Assembly: GCA_021647625.1 (NCBI GenBank)
Contig: JAKIUJ010000012.1
Coordinates: 1 to 41,522, forward strand
DNA length: 41,522 nucleotides
Direction of reading: 5' to 3'
DNA from: Desulfobacula sp.
GTDB lineage: Bacteria; Desulfobacterota; Desulfobacteria; Desulfobacterales; Desulfobacteraceae
Shown here: piece by piece, positions 16,481 to 23,276 of the stretch
Layout of the letters: every line of letters starts with the position of its first letter
Position numbering within the stretch: position 1 is the first letter of the stretch
Program-made: the position numbers and the translations under genes
The notes under the pieces: model-generated
What the model was told of the DNA's origin: nothing
Seen by the model: the letters and a program-made list of their open reading frames with translations, nothing else
Databases searched by the model: none

Positions 16481-16873
16481 TTAAACCTCCAGAGTTGTAA
16501 CGTTTAAACTTTGAGCCGCAATTTTAAGCTTTAGATCCAAAGTCAATAATGGTGATTTTTGCCTGATAGCACAATCAATAAAGTAAGCATCATATGCATA
16601 CATGTTGGTTTGCTTAGAAATTGTTACTGCATTTACAAAATCGGGCTTAATATAGCGAAGAGGAATACTGTCAAAAATTAAAAGCCCCTCTTTAGCGTCA
16701 TCCAGATTTAACCTATTCCGTTTAAACATGGCTGAAAATGCATTGCCTATTTCCCATGGAATTGACCCTGGGCCGATCAGAGTATTTCCGGTAGTTAATT
16801 CAAGTACTTTAGCGCGCTCAGGTTCATTAACAATTACTGCAATTAGCACGGAAGTATCAATGACAATGTCCAT
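16481..16873 (-). CDS. PIN-domain toxin ribonuclease (VapC-like)
   Basis: A 130-residue PIN protein. The acidic metal-binding residues are visible: Asp in VIDTSVLIAVI (residue 6), Glu in PWEIGNAF (about 41), Asp in AYDAYFIDCAIRQ (about 94) and Asp in LLTLDLKL (about 113). PIN toxins cleave RNA, often tRNA or rRNA, when freed from the antitoxin. An AGAGGAA site precedes the ATG at 16873. It is the first gene of the pair, with a strong promoter just upstream. All key residues are present, so it may be active even though the surrounding island is decayed; toxin-antitoxin pairs often outlast their mobile element. Confidence 0.87.
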   Translation of the reverse strand: MDIVIDTSVLIAVIVNEPERAKVLELTTGNTLIGPGSIPWEIGNAFSAMFKRNRLNLDDAKEGLLIFDSIPLRYIKPDFVNAVTISKQTNMYAYDAYFIDCAIRQKSPLLTLDLKLKIAAQSLNVTTLEV

Positions 16874-16898
16874 TTATTCCTCTAATTTTAGGTGTGGA

Positions 16899-16932
16899 CA
16901 ATTGTACAACAGTGGAAGTCTTTTGTCAATTG
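16899..16932 (-). promoter_or_regulatory. Sigma70 promoter and candidate operator of the toxin-antitoxin pair
   Basis: On the minus strand TTGACA (16929-16924) and TACAAT (16906-16901) are separated by 17 bases, a near-consensus promoter 28 bases before the toxin start. The -10 overlaps the palindrome TTGTACAA (16902-16909), and CAATTG occurs at 16899-16904 and again at 16927-16932. These repeats straddling the promoter are a plausible autoregulatory operator. Confidence 0.7.
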
Positions 16933-17004
16933 CAAAGAGGTAGAACGCCAGGGCCAACGCATATAAAATTTACAAAGTTCCTATAGCTTTGGTCAATTCA
17001 AAAT

Positions 17005-17235
17005 TCATCCGAAGACGACTTCCTCCATATATTTTGAATCCATAGCAGCATTCAGTCTTTTCGTTTTTACGCTCCCTTTTAATGTTTTATTTTTCTCAAC
17101 AGATTTAAAGCTATATGTCGGATAGCTGCAAAATTTTCTGATGAATATCCTTTTCTGACACGGCTTTCATCTTCACGGAATGCAATATCCAATACCCAGT
17201 GTAGTGAATTGCCAATATCCAACCAAATTTTTCAA
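17005..17235 (-). pseudogene. ISAs1-family transposase C-terminal remnant, frameshifted
   Basis: On the minus strand the frame reads [20 protein letters not shown] then [18 protein letters not shown], the highly characteristic C-terminal block of ISAs1-family DDE transposases. At about 17100 the frame shifts in an A-rich stretch, after which [20 protein letters not shown] and YMEEVVFG follow to the stop at 17005. In intact members these blocks are contiguous (NLLKQ....KGSLKRKR..A..D..YL). The first 250 or so residues and both inverted repeats are missing. Confidence 0.75.
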
Positions 17236-17307
17236 TTCCAGCCATAAAAATCTTTCCATCGACAAAAAAATGGGGACTATGTGGGGACAAAGTGCGTGAA
17301 AAAACAA

Positions 17308-17338
17308 AAAAGCTCTCAACGTAAAACGCTGAGAGCCT
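17308..17338 (-). terminator. Rho-independent terminator of tRNA-Lys
   Basis: On the minus strand, just after the tRNA 3' end, a stem GCTCTCAGCG/CGTTGAGAGC with a short loop is followed by TTTTTT. The hairpin differs in sequence from the one at 14960-14990, although the bases between each hairpin and the tRNA CCA are the same. Confidence 0.8.
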
Positions 17339-17347
17339 TGTGTTTTA

Positions 17348-17423
17348 TGGTGGGCCGTCAGGGAGTCGAACCCGGGACCTACTGATTAAGAGTCAGTTGC
17401 TCTACCAGTTGAGCTAACGGCCC
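17348..17423 (-). tRNA. tRNA-Lys (anticodon CTT)
   Basis: The minus strand reads GGGCCGTTAGCTCAACTGG at the 5' end, an anticodon arm ACTGA-CTCTTAA-TCAGT with anticodon CTT, a GGTTCGACTCC T arm, and an acceptor strand ACGGCCC followed by A and an encoded CCA. All stems pair and the length is 76 with CCA. Its 3' half is duplicated at 14986-15045, so the gene is a mobile-element attachment site that has stayed intact. Confidence 0.95.
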
Positions 17424-17512
17424 ATAAAAGAACCCGGCAAATTTAGCAACCCATTCTTTAAAAGTCAATGTTTTTTTGTTTTGCAGATAGTGAAAATAGT
17501 ATAAAAAAACGG

Positions 17513-17542
17513 TTGACCCAACAAATCCTAATTTGATATATT
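17513..17542 (+). promoter_or_regulatory. Candidate sigma70 promoter for hemL-mpl
   Basis: TTGACC at 17513-17518 and TATATT at 17537-17542 are 18 bases apart, about 50 bases before the hemL ATG. Each hexamer differs from consensus at one base. No other promoter-like pair in this intergenic region looked better. Confidence 0.5.
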
Positions 17543-17592
17543 TGAATGTTTAATGCAATGGAATTATAATTTTTTTGAACGAGGGGTAATAT

Positions 17593-18876
17593 ATGTCTTT
17601 TGCTAAATCGGAAAGTTTATTTTTAGAGGCTCAGAATGTCATACCAGGGGGGGTAAACTCTCCTGTAAGAGCCTGTGGTTCTGTGGGCGGACACCCGGTG
17701 TTTATTGAAAAAGGAGAGAAAAGCAAACTGTATGACGTTGATGGGAATGTTTATATTGATTATGTACTTTCCTGGGGCCCTTTGATTTTAGGCCATAGAC
17801 CTCCGATCGTAATTGATGCTTTAAAAAAGGTGCTTGAAACCGGTACCAGTTTCGGGGCACCGACTCAGTTGGAAACAACTCTGGCAACTCTGGTTATCGA
17901 TATGGTGCCCTCTGTTGAGATGGTAAGGATGGTCAACTCAGGTACTGAAGCGACCATGAGTGCTATTCGGCTTGCAAGGGGGTATACTGGCCGGGATATT
18001 ATTATTAAATTTGACGGATGTTATCATGGGCATGCAGACACCTTGCTTGTTGCTGCGGGATCAGGAGTGGCAACCCTTGGGATTCCTGGGAGTCCCGGAG
18101 TTCCGGATGCTGTGATTTCCAATACGCTTTCCATAAAGTACAATGATATTGACGGCTTTATTAAGGTGATGAAAGAGATGGGCGATAAGGTCGCCGGTAT
18201 TATTCTGGAGCCTGTGGCTGGGAATATGGGAATGGTACCACCTGTTGAAGGTTTTCTTGAAACCCTGCGTGAGGTGACAACCCAATACGGATCCGTTTTA
18301 ATATTTGATGAGGTAATGACAGGGTTCAGGGTTGCCAAAGGCTCTGCGCAAGGCTTGTTTGGCATTTCGCCTGATTTAAGCTGTTTCGGAAAGATTATCG
18401 GCGGCGGCCTTCCGGTTGGGGCATATGGCGGGCGTAAAAAAATTATGGATCATATTGCCCCTGTTGGCAGTGTATACCAGGCTGGAACCCTTTCCGGGAA
18501 TCCATTGGCTATGGCTGCCGGAATTGCCACGCTGACTCAATTGCAAGATGATGGCATTTATGATGCCCTTGAAGCAAAAACCCATAAACTGATGACCGGC
18601 TTTCAAGCCGTTGCCGACGAGGCAAACATTAGTTTCCAGACCGGGCATATTGGTTCAATGGCGGGTTTTTTTTTTACAAACCAGGTAGTTCGCAATTTTG
18701 ATGATGCAAAAACATGCAATTTAGACAGGTTTGCATCCTTCTACAGGCTGATGCTTGAACAAGGAGTTTATCTTGCACCGTCTCAATTTGAGGCCTGTTT
18801 TGTATCTGCTGTCCATACTGATGCGGATATTGAAAAAACAATTGCCGCAGCAAAACATGCAATGGCACAGCTTTAA
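17593..18876 (+). CDS. hemL: Glutamate-1-semialdehyde 2,1-aminomutase
   Basis: A 427-residue PLP enzyme that converts glutamate-1-semialdehyde to 5-aminolevulinate, the second step of the C5 pathway to heme, siroheme and corrinoids. The length is typical. Visible motifs include [14 protein letters not shown] at the N-terminus, [46 protein letters not shown] and [18 protein letters not shown], whose lysine (about residue 265) binds PLP. GAGGGG precedes the ATG. The stop overlaps the mpl start by one base, so the two are co-translated. The organism makes many hemes (see qrcA), consistent with the need for this enzyme. Confidence 0.97.
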   Translation: MSFAKSESLFLEAQNVIPGGVNSPVRACGSVGGHPVFIEKGEKSKLYDVDGNVYIDYVLSWGPLILGHRPPIVIDALKKVLETGTSFGAPTQLETTLATLVIDMVPSVEMVRMVNSGTEATMSAIRLARGYTGRDIIIKFDGCYHGHADTLLVAAGSGVATLGIPGSPGVPDAVISNTLSIKYNDIDGFIKVMKEMGDKVAGIILEPVAGNMGMVPPVEGFLETLREVTTQYGSVLIFDEVMTGFRVAKGSAQGLFGISPDLSCFGKIIGGGLPVGAYGGRKKIMDHIAPVGSVYQAGTLSGNPLAMAAGIATLTQLQDDGIYDALEAKTHKLMTGFQAVADEANISFQTGHIGSMAGFFFTNQVVRNFDDAKTCNLDRFASFYRLMLEQGVYLAPSQFEACFVSAVHTDADIEKTIAAAKHAMAQL

Positions 18877-20276
18877 TGAAATCCATTCAAAAAATACATC
18901 TGGTCGCTGCCTGTGGAACGGGAATGGGGACGCTCGCCTGTATTCTGAAAGAGATGGGCTATGATGTCACCGGATCTGATCAGGATGTGTACCCCCCCAT
19001 GAGCGATTTTTTACACGAAAAAGGCATTCGTCTTTTTAACGGGTTTGATGCATCCAATTTAGACCATGCACCGGATCTGGTTATTATCGGCAATGCGGTG
19101 ACAAAGCAAAATGTAGAAGCGCAGGCGGTTTTAAAAGGCGATTTTGAATATCTGTCCATGCCCCAGGCTGTTAATCGGTTTATAGCAAGGAACAAAAAGA
19201 TTATTCTTGTTACGGGAACACATGGTAAAACAACCACATCTTCTATTATGTCACATATCCTTTATACTGCAGGTTTTGACCCTTCCTTTATGATCGGTGG
19301 GATATTGAAAGATTATCTTTCAAGTTTCAGAATCGGCAGTGGCGAGTATATGGTGATAGAAGGGGATGAATATGATACGGCCTTTTTTGATAAAGGGCCC
19401 AAGTTTATGCATTATGATCCTGAAATTACCATTATGACCGGTATTGAATTTGACCATGCGGATATTTTCACGGATATTGAGCATATCAAATCCGTATTTT
19501 CATCTTTTGTTAATAAAACCAAAGAGAACAGTGATATTATTGCCTATGACGGGAGTGATAATTTAAAAGAGGTTCTGGCTCCCTTTGAATTGTCTGCTGC
19601 GTATTATGGTGAAAATTCACAATGGTCGTATTCGAACCATATTCAAGATGGCAACCATACCCTTTTTAATGTTGAAGGGCCAAAAGGATCGGCCATAAAA
19701 ATACCTATTCACACCAAAATGATGGGGCAGCACAATATTTTTAATATGCTGGCCTGTGTTGTGGCCGCAAGTAAGCTTGGTATTTCTGATGAAGATATCC
19801 AAAAGGCTTTAAAAACATTTTCAGGTATTAAACGGCGCCAGGAAATCCGGGGCATCAAAAATCAAATTACAATTATGGATGATTTTGCGCATCATCCAAC
19901 TGCGGTAAAAGAAACCATAAATGCGGTTAAGCCATTTTATAAAGACGGCAGGGTGATTGCAGTTTTTGAACCCAGAACCAATACAAGCATGAGAAATTTT
20001 TTCCAGAAAAGTTATCCGGATTCTTTTCTCGGAGCTGACATGGTTTGCATTTGTGAACCTGGTGTTAAAAAAAATATACAGGAACAAGAAAAATTTTCCA
20101 CAAAAAAACTGGTAGCTGATATTGAACAAAGGGGTACAAAAGCTGTATTCTACGAAAACAGCGAAGCCGTTTTAAAGGGATTGCTACCGCTTTTAAAACC
20201 CAAAGATCTTGTGCTAATCATGTCCAATGGTGGATTTGATAATATTCATACCAAACTGCTTGAGATGATTTCATGA
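18876..20276 (+). CDS. mpl: UDP-MurNAc:L-Ala-gamma-D-Glu-mDAP ligase
   Basis: A 466-residue Mur-ligase family protein. It starts HLVAACGTGMGTLACILKEM, with the Mpl form of the N-terminal domain (GIDVTGSD-like YDVTGSDQDVYPPMSDFL), and has the ATP-binding loop VTGTHGKTTTSS at about residues 108-119, MIEGDEYDTAFFDKGPKF and the central-domain MDDFAHHPTAVKETI. Mpl attaches recycled murein tripeptide directly to UDP-MurNAc, bypassing MurC, D and E. MurC is related but lacks the EYDTAFFDK stretch. The start overlaps the hemL stop. The AmgK-MurU-like fusion at 36231-37898 would supply UDP-MurNAc in the same recycling route (inference). Confidence 0.95.
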   Translation: MKSIQKIHLVAACGTGMGTLACILKEMGYDVTGSDQDVYPPMSDFLHEKGIRLFNGFDASNLDHAPDLVIIGNAVTKQNVEAQAVLKGDFEYLSMPQAVNRFIARNKKIILVTGTHGKTTTSSIMSHILYTAGFDPSFMIGGILKDYLSSFRIGSGEYMVIEGDEYDTAFFDKGPKFMHYDPEITIMTGIEFDHADIFTDIEHIKSVFSSFVNKTKENSDIIAYDGSDNLKEVLAPFELSAAYYGENSQWSYSNHIQDGNHTLFNVEGPKGSAIKIPIHTKMMGQHNIFNMLACVVAASKLGISDEDIQKALKTFSGIKRRQEIRGIKNQITIMDDFAHHPTAVKETINAVKPFYKDGRVIAVFEPRTNTSMRNFFQKSYPDSFLGADMVCICEPGVKKNIQEQEKFSTKKLVADIEQRGTKAVFYENSEAVLKGLLPLLKPKDLVLIMSNGGFDNIHTKLLEMIS

Positions 20277-20467
20277 AAAACAAGGCAATCTGGAGAATCC
20301 TTGGGATTGGGATTTTTCACACAATATTATATTTATATATTGTTCCTTTTATAATTTATCCAAGATTTGGAAAAATCGGGTTACAATTTGCTGTTTTTGT
20401 TGCAATAACAATTTCTATTGCTGTTTTAGGAACAATTTTTATCGAAAAGAAAAATAAAAGGAGATAG
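20273..20467 (+). CDS. Small two-helix membrane protein
   Basis: A 64-residue protein with two hydrophobic helices (about residues 8-28 and 36-56) and a basic tail KKNKRR. Its ATG overlaps the mpl stop by four bases (ATGA), and it is followed 2 bases later by the hemerythrin gene, so it is very likely translated. I do not recognise a family. The basic tail should face the cytoplasm. Confidence 0.7.
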   Translation: MKNKAIWRILGIGIFHTILYLYIVPFIIYPRFGKIGLQFAVFVAITISIAVLGTIFIEKKNKRR

Positions 20468-20469
20468 AT

Positions 20470-20898
20470 ATGAGCGATATAAAAAAAATAAAATGGTCAT
20501 CAAAATACAGCGTTGATATTGAAGAAGTCGATGCGTATCAGAAAAAGATGTTCGAGTTGTTTAATGAATTGATTGAAATCAAAGAAAATAAATTAGACAC
20601 CAAAGAGTGTACGAATAAAATTTCTGAGATCAATGACTATGCAAAAATATTTTTTGCTACTGAAGAAAAAATTCTAAGAAGAAAGGGGTATCCTGATTTT
20701 CAAAATCACACCAAAGCCCATCGCCAATTTATTAAAGATTCTATCAGTCTACGACGTGAGATTGCTGATGATATTGAAAATTTAAGCTACGAGGTGATTG
20801 CTGAGTTAAGAGATTGGTTGTTAAATCACATGCTTACCTTGGATCAACTTTTCGTTCCGTACATAAGAATAAACAATTATATCGAAACAGCAAAATAG
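20470..20898 (+). CDS. Bacteriohemerythrin-like protein with incomplete diiron site
   Basis: A 142-residue four-helix protein with GGAG before the ATG. The bacteriohemerythrin outline is clear: WSSKYSVDIEEVD, FATEEKILRRKGYPDFQNHT, KAH and LRDWLLNHMLTLDQLFVPYI. Canonical diiron ligands are five His, one Glu and one Asp. Here Glu65, His80, His84, His120 and Asp125 are present. The first His (usually in the D..H motif of helix 1) is Gln24, and the second (the HF before EE) is Phe61. In hemerythrins these two His bind the second iron, so one metal site is probably lost. The protein may bind one iron, another metal, or act as a sensor. It sits at the end of the hemL-mpl run. Confidence 0.85.
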   Translation: MSDIKKIKWSSKYSVDIEEVDAYQKKMFELFNELIEIKENKLDTKECTNKISEINDYAKIFFATEEKILRRKGYPDFQNHTKAHRQFIKDSISLRREIADDIENLSYEVIAELRDWLLNHMLTLDQLFVPYIRINNYIETAK

Positions 20899-20967
20899 AA
20901 AAATTAAAGTCTTTTATCTCCCTTGACGATGGCATGAACAGCTTAAATAAAAAAAAGGATCGGGTTA

Positions 20968-21020
20968 AGGCACAAAAACATAAATAAATTCTCCATTGAA
21001 ATTAAATGGTTTTTGTGCCT
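20968..21020. repeat. Inverted repeat with 12-base perfect arms
   Basis: AGGCACAAAAAC (20968-20979) and GTTTTTGTGCCT (21009-21020) are exact inverse complements around a 29-base loop. It lies 70 bases after the hemerythrin stop. The long loop and the absence of a T-run on the plus strand argue against a standard terminator; a regulatory RNA structure or protein site is possible. Confidence 0.5.
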
Positions 21021-21089
21021 GGTTTGAGCTTATATTGAGATCAGTTCAAATTTTGGATGGTTTTAATTTGATACCGGTCCTAAGGGAGA

Positions 21090-21347
21090 ATGGTGTTAGA
21101 GAAAAAGATGACTTTTGACTATAAAATAATACCTGTTAGAAATGAAACGATCGACTCATCGTATAGAATAGATGGGTTTTCCGAAAGAAGGAAAACAGTC
21201 AGTCGAAAATTCAAGCGAAACAGAAGAAAAAAAATAAAGGATCGAAGAAGCAGCATACGGGATGGAGTGATTGTAAGTCTATCTTTCAGGAGTAACCGGC
21301 GAAAAGGCAATGACAGAAGGACTCGACAGTTCTCAAGATTTGTTTGA
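21090..21347 (+). CDS. Small highly basic protein of unknown function
   Basis: Up to 85 residues, start uncertain: a GGGAG site at 21084-21088 is almost touching the ATG at 21090, so GTG 21093 or ATG 21108 may be used. The middle and end are rich in Arg and Lys, with two clusters of the form RRK...DRR (ERRKTVSRKFKRNRRKKIKD and SNRRKGNDRR). This suggests nucleic-acid or membrane-surface binding, but no family is recognised. The frame ends 5 bases before the stop of the convergent sigma54 activator gene. The composition is not that of an antisense shadow. Confidence 0.45.
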   Translation: MVLEKKMTFDYKIIPVRNETIDSSYRIDGFSERRKTVSRKFKRNRRKKIKDRRSSIRDGVIVSLSFRSNRRKGNDRRTRQFSRFV

Positions 21348-21352
21348 TGGTC

Positions 21353-22942
21353 TTAATTAGCTGAAATACCGTATTTTTTCATCTTATTTAACAGGGCTGT
21401 ATGTGAAATACTTAAAGCGGTCGCACACTTGCGGATGCTTGAATGGTGTATAAGCGTCGATTCAATAATTTCCTTTTCATAATTGCCCACGCTTGCTTTC
21501 AAAGAATTATTGCCAAACACCTTCAAGGGACTACTGCTCAATCCCTTTATCGTGCTCTCAATTTCATGTCCGAAAATGATAGATGCTTCATCAATCATCT
21601 GGTTATCAGACAAAATAGCTCCACGGTCAATGACGTTTTTCAGCTCCCGGATATTACCCGGCCAATTATGATTGCTTAGTTTATTTACGGCTCTTTCAGA
21701 TAGTTTTTTTGGGTGAGTTCCCAATTGTTTGGCAATCCTGGACAAAAAATGGCTTGTCAATAAAGGAATGTCCCCAAGGCGTTCTTTCAATGGCGGGACA
21801 TGTATGGGGAGGACATTGATCCTGTAGTAAAGATCTTCCCGAAATTCATTGTCTTTAATCATCTGTTCGATCAGTCGGCTTGTGGCAGTGATAATTCGTG
21901 TGGTCACCGGTATTTCTTTAACACCACCAATTCTTCTAACGCGCTTTTCCTGGATAACTCTTAAAATTTTAGCCTGGGCACCCATTGGCATGTCTGCAAT
22001 TTCATCCAAAAACAGGGTTCCGTCGTCCGCAATTTCAAACAGGCCTTGTTTCCCTTTTTTCCGGGCACCTGTAAAAGACCCTTTTTCATAGCCAAAAAGC
22101 TCGCTTTCTAAAAGTGATTCCGGTAAGGCCGCACAATTTACAGCCACAAATTCTCCTTTGACGCAGCTTTCGGTGTGGATGGCTTTTGCAAACATTTCCT
22201 TGCCTGTTCCACTATCTCCGCGTATGGAGACAATGGAAGAAGATACGGCAATTTTTTGTGCAAATGAAATGGCGTCCATAATGGCGGCACTTTTTCCAAT
22301 GATATCACTAAATGTGTGGTGAGTCGGATAAGCAACTTCTTCTGCCAGTTCTTTGATTTCTTTCATATCCCGCATGATTTCAATGGCACCGGTAATTTTC
22401 CCGGTGATATCTTTAATCGCAACCCCGGCTGAAAAAAATTGAAATCGGCCACTCGGTGTAATGATATTTCTTTTTTTATTTTGAAAGGTTTTATCGTTCA
22501 GGCAATCCAGCAGATCAAGATCTTCAAGGTGTAGAGAAGACAGTTTTTTGCCTAAAACATCAAGATCAATTAATCCCAATACACCTCTTGCCACGCGGTT
22601 AATGGTTGTAATGTAGCCTGATTTGTCAATGGAAATAATCCCATCACTGATACTGTCTAAGACGACCTTGAGTCTTTTTTCCCTGAGTTCCTGGGGCATT
22701 GAACTGATATTTGTGATCTCAATCAGATCGGGTATTTTTTTTAGATGTTGAATAATAATTTTATTGGAAGGTGAGAATATCGAACTTTTTGTTTCAAGGT
22801 AAATAAAGGTTTTTTTATCTTTAGTAACCACTTCCATGGATATGATATTCAAATCATTTGCACTTACAATTATAGTAATATCTTCAACGATCTGTTTTCG
22901 ATCTTTAAACAGGAGTTCTAATTTTAGTGTGGATTTATTCAT
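21353..22942 (-). CDS. TyrR-like sigma54 activator (ACT-PAS-AAA-HTH)
   Basis: A 529-residue regulator. Residues 1-75 look like an ACT domain (LELLFKDRKQIVEDITIIVS), which in TyrR binds aromatic amino acids. About 85-195 is a PAS domain (VLDSISDGIISIDKSGYITT). About 210-440 is the sigma54-interaction AAA domain with Walker A GDSGTGKE (about 240-247), GSFTGA at about 287-292 in place of the usual GAFTGA, Walker B GTLFLDEIADMP and FREDLYYRINVLPIHVPPL. The last 40 residues hold a Fis-type helix-turn-helix (SSIRKCATALSISHTALLNK). The order is that of TyrR. It activates sigma54-dependent genes, probably for amino-acid metabolism, but the target is unknown. It is divergent from recD across a region holding a strong hairpin. 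Confidence 0.9.
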   Translation of the reverse strand: MNKSTLKLELLFKDRKQIVEDITIIVSANDLNIISMEVVTKDKKTFIYLETKSSIFSPSNKIIIQHLKKIPDLIEITNISSMPQELREKRLKVVLDSISDGIISIDKSGYITTINRVARGVLGLIDLDVLGKKLSSLHLEDLDLLDCLNDKTFQNKKRNIITPSGRFQFFSAGVAIKDITGKITGAIEIMRDMKEIKELAEEVAYPTHHTFSDIIGKSAAIMDAISFAQKIAVSSSIVSIRGDSGTGKEMFAKAIHTESCVKGEFVAVNCAALPESLLESELFGYEKGSFTGARKKGKQGLFEIADDGTLFLDEIADMPMGAQAKILRVIQEKRVRRIGGVKEIPVTTRIITATSRLIEQMIKDNEFREDLYYRINVLPIHVPPLKERLGDIPLLTSHFLSRIAKQLGTHPKKLSERAVNKLSNHNWPGNIRELKNVIDRGAILSDNQMIDEASIIFGHEIESTIKGLSSSPLKVFGNNSLKASVGNYEKEIIESTLIHHSSIRKCATALSISHTALLNKMKKYGISAN

Positions 22943-23276
22943 CTTGAAAAACTCTTAGCAAAGTTATTTACCGATCCTGATCAATTAATTAATAATGGCA
23001 AAACTGTTGAACAGGGTATTAAAATATATCCTATCATTCAAGCACAATTGTTCAAAGGATATTCAAAGTACTTTCAAAGACACAGCAGGCTCAGGGAAAA
23101 ATTGCGATAACTATTTGTTTTTTTGTTTTAAGACTGTTACCAATAACAATTGCCATTAGCTTTATTTTTATAAGCTATAATGGCAATTGTTATAGAGAGT
23201 ATTAGAGTATGTTAAATGGCCGTTGAAGCCATTGGATTGATGATATTTGAAGGTATAAAAAAAAATCAATAAAAAT
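22943..23276. promoter_or_regulatory. Divergent intergenic region between the sigma54 activator and recD
   Basis: This 334-base AT-rich stretch holds no gene. It should contain promoters for both flanking genes, though I found no consensus sigma70 or -24/-12 pair I would defend. Its standout feature is the long inverted repeat at 23143-23193, listed separately. Confidence 0.5.
23143..23193. repeat. Strong inverted repeat / hairpin with 15-base perfect arms
   Basis: ATAACAATTGCCATT (23143-23157) is exactly complementary to AATGGCAATTGTTAT (23179-23193). After a two-base TA bulge on the right side the stem continues with AGCTT/AAGCT, closing on an AT loop. Flanking T-runs are absent, so it is not a simple terminator. 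It lies about 85 bases before recD and 200 before the sigma54 activator. It could be an operator for a dimeric regulator or a small mobile repeat. Confidence 0.65.

Larger units (their letters stand above)
14986..17393. mobile_element. Decayed integrated island at tRNA-Lys (60-bp direct repeats)
   Basis: The interval between the two tRNA-Lys 3' ends has a repeat-to-repeat period of 2348 bases. It contains only accessory or broken genes: a DUF4325 remnant, a possible transposase tail, a group II intron 3' end, a PIN/Phd toxin-antitoxin pair and an ISAs1 transposase remnant. No integrase gene remains. The simplest reading is an integrative element that entered the tRNA-Lys gene and lost its core by deletions and insertions (inference). 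Duplication by recombination between two tRNA-Lys genes is an alternative. Confidence 0.65.

Noticed and set aside
16223-16507. 94-residue plus-strand frame opposite the antitoxin
   Set aside because: It spans the group II intron end and the antisense of the antitoxin; the antitoxin is coupled to a toxin and is clearly the gene.
17424-17592. Riboswitch before hemL
   Set aside because: The region is short, AT-rich and shows no conserved aptamer-like structure; a plain promoter explains it.
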